Origin: Burkholderiales bacterium
GTDB taxonomy: Bacteria > Pseudomonadota > Gammaproteobacteria > Burkholderiales > Burkholderiaceae_C
Assembly: GCA_016223165.1 (NCBI GenBank)
Contig: JACRPO010000005.1
Span: 868,001 to 932,000 of the forward strand
Direction of reading: 5' to 3'
DNA length: 64,000 bases
This document shows positions 7,707 through 17,500 of this stretch, piece by piece. Below the pieces are notes generated by a model that saw only the letters and a list, made by a program, of their open reading frames with translations, was not told the origin of the DNA and made no database searches. Position 1 is the stretch's first letter, and each line of letters begins with the position of its first letter. The position numbers were made by a program, and so were the translations under genes.

Positions 7707-9521
7707 CTAGACCGCGCAGGTGCGGTTCTTGCCGGAGCGCTTGGCCTCGTACAGGCCGCCGTCGGCGCGCTCGACGGCGGCCTCGAGCGTCTCGCCCGGG
7801 CGCCACGCGGTGACGCCGGCGGAGAAGGTGACGAAGACCTCTTCGCCCTCGTGCAGAAACAGGCTCGCCGAGAGGCTGCGCTGCAGCCGCGTCAGCGCCT
7901 GCTGCGCCTGCGCCACGGGCTGGCCGGGCAGCAGCACGACGAACTCCTCGCCGCCGAACCGCGCCACCAGGTCCTCGGGGCGCAACCGCTTGCGCACTTC
8001 GGCGGCCAGCGCCTTCAGCGCCGTGTCGCCGGCGGCATGGCCGAGGCGGTCGTTGAGCTTCTTGAAGTTGTCGATGTCGAGCAGGCCCACGGCCAGCGGC
8101 CGCCCCGCCGCCGAGGCCCTGGCGCTCGCCTCGCCGAAGTTCTGCTCGAGGCCGCGGCGGTTGGCCACCTGCGTCAATGCGTCGGTGCTGGCCTCGTCGG
8201 AAAGGCGGCGCAGTTCGGCCTCGAGGTCACGCACACGCGCCTCCAGGGCCGTGGCGCGCGCGCTGTCGTGCTGCAAGCGCTCGTGCGAGGCGCCGATGGC
8301 GCTGCGCAACTGGCGGCTGTCGGCGAGCATCGACTGCACCACCGTGGCCAGCCCTTCGAGACTGTCGGCCGCCTCGACGGCGGAGGCATGGCGCGCGATG
8401 GCCGATTCGAATCCACCGGCCTGCTGCTGCAGCGCGCCCACTTCACCGATCATGCCGGCGAGCAATTGCTTGAGTGCAGTGCGTGCCGCCTCGCGCTCGC
8501 GCTTGGCGCTGGCCTGGCGCACGCGCGTGTCGGCGAGCATGGCGCTGGCTGCGCGCACGGCACGCACGTCCACGGCTTCGCTGAGCTGCAGCCGCAGCGC
8601 CTCGCACTGGCCGCGCGACCAGCTCTCGTCCTCGCTCAGCTCGACCAGCCCTTGCGACATCTCGGCGCACAGCGCCTTGACCTGGCGCAGGAGCTCGTGG
8701 CGCTGGCCGAACCATTGCCCCGCCTCGCCGCAGGCCTCGGCGAGCGCCGGGGCCGAGTCGGCGGTCGGCGCCGGCGAGACACACTCGTCGGCGAGCCCCC
8801 TCAGCCGCTGCGCCAGCGCGACCGCGCGCGCGTCGGCATCGCCGAGGCCGGCGCACACCGCATCGTTGAGCGCACGCACCGCCACGCCGGGCGCTGCGTC
8901 GCGAACGGCCGCCCGCGGCGATTCGTGCACCGGGTCATGGGCCGGGGCATGGGCCAGGTCATGGGCTCGGTCATGCGCGGACGCATGCACCGCTTCATGC
9001 GCCGGTTCACGCACCCCTTCATGCCCCACTTCATGCCCCGCTTCATGCGCCGTGGCATGCGCCGCCTCATGCGCTGTTCTTTCATGCGCCGTCCCTCGGG
9101 CCGTTTCACGCGCTTCGTCATGCACCGCCTGCGGCTCCGCGGTCGCTGCCGGCTCGACCGGCTCGAGTCCGTCCTGCGCGCGGTCGCTCTCCCAGGCCTG
9201 CAGCAGCGAGCGCAGGCGCTGCGCGAGCCTCTCCTCGTCGCTGCGGCTGCTGTCGAGCACCCGATAGAGGCTTTCCTTGCGCCGTGCCGCCGTCCACTGC
9301 CGGCCGCCACGTTCGAGATTGCGCACCAGCCGCTCGACGATTGCCGGCCAGCCGGCGGTCGACGGCGCCGGCTTCGGGCGCGGGTTGGCCGCGCCCGCCT
9401 CTTCGGCGAAGGCGCGCGCATAGTTCTCGGGCGTCGGCTCCAGGTGTGCCTGCGCAAGGCGGCGCAGCGCACCCTTGGCCAGCACGGCCACGGCGGGTTG
9501 CGTGCTCGGGTCGGCAGGCAT
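7707..9521 (-). CDS. Diguanylate cyclase (GGDEF) with histidine-rich repeat
   Basis: 604 residues, no membrane segment. The C-terminal GGDEF domain (about 440-600) has the active-site motif GGEEF at about residue 522 and a proper inhibitory RxxD site (RPED) five residues before it, so it should make c-di-GMP from two GTP and be product-inhibited. The N-terminus has a short helical domain with the signature PTPENYARAF seen in other GGDEF proteins of Betaproteobacteria. Residues of about 137-205 are a low-complexity stretch built on AHE/VHE tetrads that can bind metal or form a charged linker (inference). A long helical region (about 280-440) probably dimerises. It lies 27 bp after the REC-PAS-GGDEF-EAL gene, likely in one operon. 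Confidence 0.9.
   Translation of the reverse strand: MPADPSTQPAVAVLAKGALRRLAQAHLEPTPENYARAFAEEAGAANPRPKPAPSTAGWPAIVERLVRNLERGGRQWTAARRKESLYRVLDSSRSDEERLAQRLRSLLQAWESDRAQDGLEPVEPAATAEPQAVHDEARETARGTAHERTAHEAAHATAHEAGHEVGHEGVREPAHEAVHASAHDRAHDLAHAPAHDPVHESPRAAVRDAAPGVAVRALNDAVCAGLGDADARAVALAQRLRGLADECVSPAPTADSAPALAEACGEAGQWFGQRHELLRQVKALCAEMSQGLVELSEDESWSRGQCEALRLQLSEAVDVRAVRAASAMLADTRVRQASAKREREAARTALKQLLAGMIGEVGALQQQAGGFESAIARHASAVEAADSLEGLATVVQSMLADSRQLRSAIGASHERLQHDSARATALEARVRDLEAELRRLSDEASTDALTQVANRRGLEQNFGEASARASAAGRPLAVGLLDIDNFKKLNDRLGHAAGDTALKALAAEVRKRLRPEDLVARFGGEEFVVLLPGQPVAQAQQALTRLQRSLSASLFLHEGEEVFVTFSAGVTAWRPGETLEAAVERADGGLYEAKRSGKNRTCAV
8925..9115 (-). repeat. Degenerate 12-bp tandem repeat coding for (A-H-E-x) units
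   Basis: About 16 imperfect copies of a 12-bp unit with core GCTTCATGCGCC on the plus strand. On the coding strand they give AHE-type tetrads (EAAHATAHEAGHEVGHEG). No unit shifts the frame. Confidence 0.8.
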
Positions 9522-9548
9522 GTCGCGAGGGCGCCGGGCAGCCCGGCG

Positions 9549-11795
9549 TCAGCGGTAGCGGCGCACCGAGCCGGACAACTCGGTGACGGTGCCACCCTCG
9601 CCTTCCAGCGCCGCGCCGATCCAGGGCGCCTTGCGCGGCAGCACCGTCTGCTCGAGCCAGCGCGCGAGCTCGTCGGGCACGACGGCACGGCTGAAGAGGA
9701 AGCCCTGCATGATGGTGCAGCCCAGGCGGTGCAGCACCTCCATCTGGCGCAGCGTCTCCACGCCCTCGGCCACCACGCGCAGGCCGAGCGCACGCGCCAG
9801 CGCGATGATCGCCGACACCACGGCCGAGCTCTGCGGCGTGATGCCGAGGTCGCGCACGAAGCTGCGGTCGATCTTCAGCTCGGAGATCGGCAGCGTCGTC
9901 AGGTAGGCGAGCGACGAGTAGCCGGTGCCGAAGTCGTCGATCGCGATCTCGACGCCGATCTCGTTGAGGCGGTGCAGCGAGGGAATGACGTTCTGCAGTT
10001 CCTTCATCAGGTTGTCTTCGGTGATCTCGAGCCGGATCGCCCGGTGCGGCACGTTGACCGCGGTGACGCACTGATGGATGTGCTCGACGAGGTCGCTGCG
10101 CTCGAACATGTGCGTCGGCAGGTTGACCGCGATCGAATCGTTGAAGCCGAACTGCTGCTGCCAGGCACGCGCCTGGCGTGCCGCCTCGCGCAGCGCCCAC
10201 TCCGACAGCGGCACGATGAGGCCGGTGTCCTCGGCGAGCGGGATGAACTCGCCCGGCGGCACCAGCTTGCCGCCACGCTGCCAGCGCATCAGCGCCTCGG
10301 CGCCGACCATGCGCGAGGCGCGCACGTCGATCTTGGGCTGGTAGTGCAGCACGAGTTCGTTGCGCTCGATGGCGCGGAACAGCGCCGACTCGAGCTCGAG
10401 CTTCTCGCGCCCGCGCCCGGCGAGATGCGGGCTGTAGATGGCGGTGGCGTTCTTGCCCTGCGCCTTCACGGAATACATCGCGACGTCGGCGTTGCGCAGC
10501 AGGTCGACGACCGTCTGGCCGTCGCGCGGGAAGATCGACACGCCGACGCTGGCGGTGACGAAACACTCCTGGCCGCCGAGGAAGATGGGGTCGCGCAGGG
10601 CCTCGAGCATGCGCCGCGCCACGGCCTCGGCATCGAGGTCCTCGGCGACTTCCGGCAGCAGGGCCACGAACTCGTCGCCGCCGAGGCGGCCGACGGCCTC
10701 CAGTGCGCGGTGCGAGCGGCCGCCGACGCTGTCGATGGCCCCTTCCATCATCTGGTCGCTGTGGCGCACGCAGGCACGCAGGCGACGCGCCACCTCGACG
10801 AGCAGGTCGTCGCCGGCGCTGTGGCCGAGCGTGTCGTTGATGTTCTTGAAGCGGTCGAGGTCGATCAGCAGGAGCGCGCACTGGTGCTGCATGCGCCGCG
10901 CCACCTCGAGCGCGCGTTCGGCGCGCCAGATCAGCTGGCGGCGGTTGGGCAGGCCGGTGAGCGAGTCGAAGTTGGCCAGGTGCCGGATCTTGTCCTCGGC
11001 CTGGCGGCGGTCGGTCACGTCCTGCACGATGCCGGTGTAGCCGGCGCCGTGGCCGTGCTCGTTGAACTCGGGCTCGGCCTCGACGCGCACGACGCGCTGG
11101 CGGCCGTCGCGCAGCGTCAACGGCACGTCGACCGCCACCACCGTGCTCTGGCGCAGGCAGGCGTGCAGCGTGCGCAGCAGCGCGCGGCGCTCGTCGGCCG
11201 GCACCATGCGCAGCATCTTGCGCAGGCTCACTTCTTCGTGCGGACCGAAGCCGCACACGCGCAGCGCCTCCTGCGACAGCAGCACGCCGCGCTTCTCGTG
11301 GCGGTGCCACTCGAAGCTGCCCATGCGTGCCAGGTCCTGCGCGCGCGCGAGCTCGGACTTGCGGCGCTCGAGCTCCAGGCGCGTGCGCGCGCTGCGCAGC
11401 AGGTAGCGCAGGCGGCCGGCCAGCAGGCTCCACTGCGCCGCTTTGACGAAGAAGTCGGTAGCCCCGACCTCGTAGGCGCGGGCGATGGAGGCGTCGTCGT
11501 CCAGGCCGGTGAGCATCAGCACCGGCACGTTCTCGCAGCCCGGCATCTTGCGCAAGGCGCGGCAGGTCTCGAAGCCGTCGAGCCCGGGCATCATCGCGTC
11601 GAGAACGACGACGTCGAGCGCGCGTTCGACGAGCACGGCCAGCGCGCGCTCGCCGCTCGCCGCCTCGATGATCTCGAAGCCGCGCTCGCGCAGCGCAATG
11701 GCCGTCAGCAGCAGATTGACCTCGTCGTCGTCGACGAGCAGCACCAGCGGGCGCTCGGGCAGGCCGTCGAAGGCCGAGATGGGCGGGGTCGTCAT
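9549..11795 (-). CDS. REC-PAS-GGDEF-EAL response regulator (c-di-GMP turnover)
   Basis: 748 residues from ATG 11795. Order: receiver domain (about 15-130; phospho-Asp in VVLDAMMPGLDGF), PAS/PAC (about 170-275), GGDEF (about 280-460, LGGDEF near 370) and EAL (about 485-740). The EAL domain keeps its key motifs: EALMR, DDFGTGYSSL, KIDRSFV, VAEGVET and QGF, so it is a probable c-di-GMP phosphodiesterase. The GGDEF loop is unusual: about 20 extra residues (QMMEGAIDSVGGRSHRALEA) sit between RHSD and the active site, where active enzymes have about five. It starts 13 bp after the Hpt gene stop, which suggests phosphotransfer to its receiver. Confidence 0.92.
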   Translation of the reverse strand: MTTPPISAFDGLPERPLVLLVDDDEVNLLLTAIALRERGFEIIEAASGERALAVLVERALDVVVLDAMMPGLDGFETCRALRKMPGCENVPVLMLTGLDDDASIARAYEVGATDFFVKAAQWSLLAGRLRYLLRSARTRLELERRKSELARAQDLARMGSFEWHRHEKRGVLLSQEALRVCGFGPHEEVSLRKMLRMVPADERRALLRTLHACLRQSTVVAVDVPLTLRDGRQRVVRVEAEPEFNEHGHGAGYTGIVQDVTDRRQAEDKIRHLANFDSLTGLPNRRQLIWRAERALEVARRMQHQCALLLIDLDRFKNINDTLGHSAGDDLLVEVARRLRACVRHSDQMMEGAIDSVGGRSHRALEAVGRLGGDEFVALLPEVAEDLDAEAVARRMLEALRDPIFLGGQECFVTASVGVSIFPRDGQTVVDLLRNADVAMYSVKAQGKNATAIYSPHLAGRGREKLELESALFRAIERNELVLHYQPKIDVRASRMVGAEALMRWQRGGKLVPPGEFIPLAEDTGLIVPLSEWALREAARQARAWQQQFGFNDSIAVNLPTHMFERSDLVEHIHQCVTAVNVPHRAIRLEITEDNLMKELQNVIPSLHRLNEIGVEIAIDDFGTGYSSLAYLTTLPISELKIDRSFVRDLGITPQSSAVVSAIIALARALGLRVVAEGVETLRQMEVLHRLGCTIMQGFLFSRAVVPDELARWLEQTVLPRKAPWIGAALEGEGGTVTELSGSVRRYR

Positions 11796-11808
11796 CACTG
11801 GCGGCCGA

Positions 11809-12192
11809 TCATCCGCGCAGGATAGTGCGCACCGCAACCAGCGCGGCTTCGCCGAGGGCGATCAATTCCGCCACATCGTGGGTTTGTGCCTGCGCCCCCT
11901 GGCGCATGCGTTGTTCGAGCGCCTCGCAGGCGCGCGAAAGGGCCAGCGCACCGACACTCGCCGACGAGGACTTCAGCGTGTGCGCCAGGTCGCCGAGCAC
12001 CTTGGCGCGTGGCGCATCGAGCTCGGCGCGCATCTGGCCGAGCTGGCGCACGAGCGAGGTCTCGTAGGTCGCGAGGACGCGCACCACGACGCCGTGCTGG
12101 CCGGCCGGGTCGAGCTCGCGCAGGCGGGCGAGCGCCGCTTCGTCCAGCACCGTACCGGGCGTGGCGGCGGGGTCGGGTGGCGGGCTGCTCAT
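11809..12192 (-). CDS. Hpt domain histidine phosphotransfer protein
   Basis: 127 residues forming a single four-helix Hpt domain. The phospho-histidine is His71 in LAHTLKSSSASVGA, the canonical HxLKG/S-SA pattern. Such proteins carry phosphate between receiver domains of a relay. It lies 13 bp upstream of the REC-PAS-GGDEF-EAL gene and diverges from a histidine kinase gene (197 bp apart), making a local kinase-Hpt-receiver set. The kinase itself has no receiver domain, so either the path is not a classical His-Asp-His-Asp relay or another hybrid kinase feeds it. Confidence 0.87.
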   Translation of the reverse strand: MSSPPPDPAATPGTVLDEAALARLRELDPAGQHGVVVRVLATYETSLVRQLGQMRAELDAPRAKVLGDLAHTLKSSSASVGALALSRACEALEQRMRQGAQAQTHDVAELIALGEAALVAVRTILRG

Positions 12193-12375
12193 GCGCGGAG
12201 GATCGGTGGTCTCGGAGGGCGGGATCGCGGGGGTCGGCGGCGGGCGGGTTCGGTTGCCCTTGGCGGGCCGGCACATTGTCGTGCCGCGTCGACGACAGGC
12301 GCCGCCTGTCCCTGTTTCGGCCCTGGTCGTGCGAACTTGAGGTGGCGCGGTCAGGGGCCGAGCCAAACCGCTCCG

Positions 12376-12381
12376 TACAAT
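12376..12381 (+). promoter_or_regulatory. -10 box TACAAT seven bases before a start codon (possible leaderless mRNA)
   Basis: TACAAT ends 7 bases before ATG 12389 and there is no Shine-Dalgarno between. The expected transcription start would coincide with the start codon. No good -35 is visible at 17 bp. Confidence 0.4.
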
Positions 12382-12388
12382 TTCCCGC

Positions 12389-13669
12389 ATGTCGCGCTTC
12401 CACCCGCTGCACGGGGCCCGCCAGACGCGACGCGCCGCCGCTGCGACGGCGGCGGCCTGCAGCGCGTGCAGCCTGGTCGCCTGCGCGGCCGATCCGCCTG
12501 GCGCGGCAGCAGGCGTCCCCTGGCTCTTCGTCACCGTCGCCTTCGTGGCGTGCGCGGCGGCCTTCTTCGCCTGGGGCCATCTGCTGGCGCGTACCAGGCA
12601 CGACAGGCGCGACGGGCACGACGCGAACGACACGCACGACCCGCACAACCCGCGTGACGCGCCCGCGGCGGGCCGGCCGCGGCTCGCCGAGCAGCCGACG
12701 CCGCCGACGACCGTCGATGCCACCGGCCTCGTCGAGGCGCTCGCCGGCGCCGCGCTGCTCGCCGCGCGGCAGCCGCAGGGGCTGGCCGTGCTGTACCTGA
12801 ACGCACCGGCACGCGCGCTGTGGCCGCATGCCGGTGCCGGGTCGGCGCTCGAGACGCTGGCCGGCCTGAGCCCCGCGGCACGCACTGCGCTCGAGTCGCT
12901 GCAGCCTGGGCAGGCCACCAGCTTCGACGGCTGGCGGCTGGCGCGGCTGCCGGACAACGGCATGCCGCAAGCGCGATACCTGCTGACGCAGCTGCCCGGC
13001 GCCTCGGCCGAGGGCGACCTCTTCGGCTCGACGCTGTCGCACGACCTGCGCGCGCCGATCCGCGTCGTCGAGGGCTTCACGCGCATCGTCAAGGAGGACT
13101 ACGGCACGGTGCTCGATCGGGTGGGCAACGACCATCTCGACCGCGTGCTCGGCGCCGCGACGCGCATGAACCTGATGATCGACGCGCTGCTCACGATGGC
13201 GCGGCTGTCGGCGCAGCCGCTGGCCCGGCAGCCGGTGGACCTGTCGCAGCTGGCTTCCTTCGTCGTCGACGACCTGCGCCGCAGCGGCGGCGCGCGCGCC
13301 GTCGACGTCGAGATTGAGTCCGGGCTGCGCGCCAGCGGCGACCCGACGCTGCTGCGCCTGGTGCTCGAGAACCTGCTCGGCAACGCCTGGAAGTACACCG
13401 CCCGCACCGAGGGCGCGCGCATCGCCGTACGCTCGGCCATCCACCGCGGCGAGCGCGCCGTGGCCGTCAGCGACAACGGCGCCGGCTTCGACATGCGCTC
13501 GGCCGATCGCCTGTTCGGCCTCTTCCAGCGCCTGCACAGCGCCAACGACTTTCCGGGCCACGGTGTCGGCCTCGCATCGGTGCGGCGCATCGTGCGCCGG
13601 CATGGCGGCGACATCTGGGCCGAGGGCCGCCCCGGCCACGGCGCGACCTTCACGTTCACGCTCGGCTGA
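12389..13669 (+). CDS. Membrane-anchored histidine kinase (phytochrome-type HisKA)
   Basis: 426 residues: one clear membrane segment (about 43-65), a hydrophilic stretch of (x-H/R-D) triplets at 70-90, a PAS-like region (about 105-205), a dimerisation domain with His218 in STLSHDLRAPIRVVEGF, and an ATPase domain with ENLLGNAWKYT, VSDNGAGFDM and GHGVGLASVRRIV. The DLRAPIR/GF and LFGLFQRLH motifs are those of kinases fused to phytochromes and PAS proteins. It has no receiver domain. It diverges from the Hpt and c-di-GMP genes, its likely partners. Residues 1-42 could be a second hydrophobic region. Confidence 0.87.
   Translation: MSRFHPLHGARQTRRAAAATAAACSACSLVACAADPPGAAAGVPWLFVTVAFVACAAAFFAWGHLLARTRHDRRDGHDANDTHDPHNPRDAPAAGRPRLAEQPTPPTTVDATGLVEALAGAALLAARQPQGLAVLYLNAPARALWPHAGAGSALETLAGLSPAARTALESLQPGQATSFDGWRLARLPDNGMPQARYLLTQLPGASAEGDLFGSTLSHDLRAPIRVVEGFTRIVKEDYGTVLDRVGNDHLDRVLGAATRMNLMIDALLTMARLSAQPLARQPVDLSQLASFVVDDLRRSGGARAVDVEIESGLRASGDPTLLRLVLENLLGNAWKYTARTEGARIAVRSAIHRGERAVAVSDNGAGFDMRSADRLFGLFQRLHSANDFPGHGVGLASVRRIVRRHGGDIWAEGRPGHGATFTFTLG
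12596..12658 (+). repeat. 9-bp in-frame repeat, (x-H/R-D)7, after the kinase membrane segment
   Basis: Seven 9-bp units encode RHD, RRD, GHD, AND, THD, PHN and PRD, directly following the membrane segment of the kinase. Confidence 0.7.
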
Positions 13670-13691
13670 CGCTCCGGTCCTGGTCGAGGCA

Positions 13692-13739
13692 GTGCGCGCG
13701 ACAGTGCGCGCGACAGTGCGCGCGACAGTCAGCGCGACA
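13692..13739. repeat. 12-bp tandem repeat, four copies, between convergent genes
   Basis: The unit GTGCGCGCGACA occurs three times exactly and a fourth time as GTCAGCGCGACA, in the space between the histidine kinase stop and the ANTAR gene stop. It is non-coding on either strand as far as I can see. Confidence 0.85.
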
Positions 13740-13818
13740 GTCACCGAGTGAGCGGCACGCCGCCTTCGCCGGTCGCTCGGCCATCGCGCCGGCCGGCCGC
13801 GCGGAACCGGCCCCGGGG

Positions 13819-14511
13819 CTACTCCGAGCTGCGCGCCAGCTCCTCGACTGCGCCGAGCAGCCGATCGGCCTGCGCGGCGGCGCTGATGCCCAGCTCGGTG
13901 GCCAGCCGTTGCAGGCGCGCGAAGGCCTGCGTGCGCGTGAGCGAATGGCGATGCATCAGGATGCCCACGGCCAGCGGCACCGGGTCCGAGAGGCCGTCGC
14001 GTGCCGCCGGTCCGCTCGGCGCCGCCAGCGCCGGCTCGGCCTTGATGCGCGCGAAGGCGGCCTCGACGCCGGGCACGATCTGCCCGACGTCGAGCGGCTT
14101 CACGAGATAGGCGAGCGCCCCCAGGCGCTGCACCTCGGCCACGGTGGCCTCGTCGGAGAAGGCCGACAGGAACATGAAGGGGATGCGGTAGGCGTCGCGC
14201 AGCGTCGCCGCGACGTCGAAGCCGCTCTTGCCTTCCATGCGGATGTCCAGCAGCGCCAGCTGCGGCCGATGCTCGCGCGCGAGGAGGATGGCGTCGTCGC
14301 CGTTGTCGGCGTCGATGACTTCGTAGCCGGCCTGTGCCAGGCCATGCGCCACGGTGGCCAGCACGAGCCGGTCGTCGTCGACGACGAGGATGCGGCCCTT
14401 GGAGGCCGGGCTCGCCGCGGTGCCCGCCGCGCCGCCTGCGGGATCGCTGGCGTGACCACCCGCGTGGCCACTCGCGAAGCCGCCTGGCGAAGGGCTTGGC
14501 GCGGAAGACAT
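13819..14511 (-). CDS. Response regulator with ANTAR RNA-binding domain
   Basis: 230 residues from ATG 14511 (ATG 14520 is possible). A Gly/Ala/Ser-rich leader of about 38 residues precedes a receiver domain (about 40-155; DDD at 45-47, phospho-Asp89 in LLDIRMEGKSG, Lys in LVKPLD) and a C-terminal ANTAR domain (about 165-222; MHRHSLTRTQAFARLQRLA). ANTAR proteins bind paired hairpins in mRNA leaders and prevent termination after phosphorylation. The gene follows the multi-PAS HisKA_2 kinase by 2-11 bases; kinases of that type commonly pair with ANTAR regulators. Its RNA target is not evident in this window. Confidence 0.9.
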   Translation of the reverse strand: MSSAPSPSPGGFASGHAGGHASDPAGGAAGTAASPASKGRILVVDDDRLVLATVAHGLAQAGYEVIDADNGDDAILLAREHRPQLALLDIRMEGKSGFDVAATLRDAYRIPFMFLSAFSDEATVAEVQRLGALAYLVKPLDVGQIVPGVEAAFARIKAEPALAAPSGPAARDGLSDPVPLAVGILMHRHSLTRTQAFARLQRLATELGISAAAQADRLLGAVEELARSSE

Positions 14512-14522
14512 GGCCGGCATTG

Positions 14523-17500
14523 TCACCCAGGCGTGGTCGCCGCGACGCCGCCGGCCGCGGCCATGGCCGGCGCCGTCGCCGCCTCGGCCAGGCGCACGCT
14601 CGGTGGCTGCAGGCGCAGCGTCGCCACCACGTCGCCGCCCTCGGCGGCGAGCGTCAGCTGCGCGCCGCGGCGCGGCAGCAGCGCACGCACGAGGCCGAGC
14701 CCGGACACGCCGGCCGGCACGCGCTCGAGCGCGAAGCCCTCCTTCAGCCGCCCGGCGGCAGCGATGCGGATGCACACCTGCGCGCCAACGTCCTGCACCT
14801 GGCAGCGAACGACCCGGCCCTCGCCGTGCTTCACCGCGTTGGTGAGCAGTTCGTTGACGATGAGTGCCAGCGGGATGGCCTCGGCCTCGGGCAGCAGGTG
14901 CGCCGCCGTGCCGGGCAGCACCTCGATCGTGCGGCCGAAGGTGCGCTGCACCGCCTGCGCGATCGAGCCGACGAGCCGGGCCACCGCGAGCGGCCCGCCC
15001 TGGGCCGTCTGGCCCAGCGGGCCACCCACCTGCAGGCCGTACACCTGTGCGATCGCCTGCACCTGGCTCACCGCCTCGATGAGCACACCGGCCACCTCCG
15101 GGCGCCGGTCGGCGTTCTGTTTCAAGAGGCCGGCCACGCCCTGCAGGTTGTTCTTGATGCGGTGGTGCACCTCGCGCACCAGCACCTCGCGCTGCGCGAT
15201 GGCCTCGCGCAGGCGGGCCTCGTTGGCGGCGCGCTGCTCGGTGACGTCGCTGGCGAGCAGCATCACCTGCCCGACCTCGCCCGAAGGATCGTCGGCCGAG
15301 CCGAGCGCCGCCACGCGGCAGTCCCACACGCGCAGCGCCGCGGCCGCGCCGGCGGCTCCGCCACCGGCGGCGCGCGCGCCCGCCTGCTCGTCGCGCCCCT
15401 CGTCGCGCCATTCATCGCGCCACTCGTGGGACGTGGCCTCGCCCGGCGCCACCGACCCGAGCCACCCGGCCAGCGCCTCGCCCAGCGCGCGGTTGGGCAG
15501 GTTCGGCAACGCCAGCACGGCGCGCTCGTTGCCGGCGCCGCCGTCGTCGATGCCGAACAGCGCTGCCGCGGTGCGGTTGATCTGCAGCAGCTGCCCGCGG
15601 CGCGCATCGAACAGCGCGATCGCCAGCGGCGCCGTCTCGATCAGGCGCTGCAGCGAAGCCTGAGTGCGCGCGATGCTCACCTCGGCCTGGCGGCGGCGCT
15701 CGATGTCGAGGAAGGCGAAGGTGAGCTGCGTCGAGCCGGTGTCGAGCGTGCTCGCCACCGCATTGCCGACGACCCAGAACTCGCGCCCGTCGCGGCCGCG
15801 CAGGCGGCACTCGAAGGTGTCGATGCGCCCTTCGCGCGCGCGCTGCCACCAGTCGTTGCGGCGCAGCGGGTGGTCGGTCTCGGGCGTGGCCACCGTGCTG
15901 ATCGGCTCGCCGACGAAATCGGCGAGTTCACCCGCGAACATGCGCCGCGCCGAGCGGTTCATCCACTCGATGCCTTCCGCGCCGACCGTGACGATGCCCA
16001 CGAGCACCGAGTTGAGCACGGCGCGCGTGCGCTCGGCCTGCGCCGCCAGCGCCTCGCGCGCACGGTGCCGCTCGTCGACATCGACGAACGAGCAGATGCT
16101 GGCCAGCCCCGGCTCGGCCGCCGGCGCGTCGGCGAGGTCGTCGGCATCGAGCGCGCGCACGGCCACCTGCACCCAGCGCAGGCTGCCGTCGCGGTGGCGC
16201 AGCAGCCGCTCGTCGGCGAAGCGGCCCGACTGGCGCAACCCGGTCGCCACGCGCGCTTCGAAGTCGACGCAGGCGCGCGCGTCCTCGTAGAGCTCGGCCG
16301 GGTCGAGCGTGCCGAGCTCGGGCACGGCATAGCCGGTGAGCTGCGCCATCGCCTGGTTGGCACGCACGAAGCGCGACCCGCGCTGCACGACCATGCCGAC
16401 GTCGGAGAGGTTGAAGACGAGCTCGCGGTCGGACAGCGCGCGCTCGAGCTCGGCCTGCTGCGCCTTCAGGCGCGTGATGTCGGTGAGCACGGCCACGGCC
16501 TCGCCGCTGTCGGCACCGCTGTCGGCGCCCCGGTCGGCGCGACGCACGGACAGCGCCACCCAGCGCGCCGGCGGCGGCGCCGGCCGGCCGGAAGAAGGGC
16601 TCGTCTCCGCGGCAGCACCGGCGGCGAGCTCGAATTCGACGTCGTAGCGCCTCTCGCTCTGCAGTGCCCCCAGCGCCTCGGCCACCACGGCCTCGGGCAC
16701 ACCCTGGCGGCCGAGGATCTCGGCCAGCGAGGCCCCTGCGGCCGCGCCGGGCTCGAAGCCGAGCAGGCGCTCGAACGGCCGGTTGCAGCGCACCAGCGCC
16801 GGCCCGCGCAGGTAGGCGATGCCGGCCGTAGAGCTCTCGAGGATGGTGGTCAGCTCGCGCAGCAGCTGTGCGTTGCGCCGCTGCGCCAGCTCCTGCTCGG
16901 TGACGTCGAGCGTCACCACCGAAGTCGTCGTGCGGCCGGCGGCGAGCACGCCCGGCTCGACTCGCGTGAGCAGCCAGCGCACGCCGAGCTCGGCATGGCG
17001 CACGGCATAGCGCACCTCGATGCGACGGCCCTCGCGCAATGCGCGTTGCAGCCGCTCGTACTCGGGCAGCGACTCGGCCACCACGAGCTCGCGGCTGATG
17101 TGGTGCAAGGCGCTGCGCGCCGCCGGTGCCGATGAAGCCGCCGCGGACATCGCCAAGGCCTCCCCCGCGCCCGCGCCCGCGGCCGCCGCGGCTTGCGCCG
17201 GCGCATGGCGCGAATCGAGCCAGCCGCGCGCCGGGTCGAAGGTCGCCACGCCGATGCTGGCCGTGCTCATCAGCATGCCCTTCTCGAGCTGGGCGAGGTC
17301 GCGTTCGTCCTCGGCGCTGCGGTCCTCGACGACCGCCATGACGCGCCCGCTGGAGGGTTCACCGGCGCCCAGGGCAAGCAGGCCGGTCGGCGCGGCCATG
17401 CGTGCGAGGCGCGCCACCAGGCGCCGGCTGCGCCCGCCCCCCAGCGGCACGAGCGCCTGGCGCACCAGCGCCGGCGCGCCGGGCACGAGCGCGGGATGCG

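Noticed and set aside
8925..9115. CRISPR-like array
   Set aside because: Unit is 12 bp, degenerate, in frame and without spacers.
7851..11825. 1324-residue open frame opposite the c-di-GMP genes
   Set aside because: It is the antisense of the GGDEF and EAL genes, whose motifs are complete; the frame has no domain and a His/Arg-rich composition.
14334..17135. 933-residue open frame opposite the multi-PAS kinase
   Set aside because: Shadow of the kinase gene; no recognisable domain.
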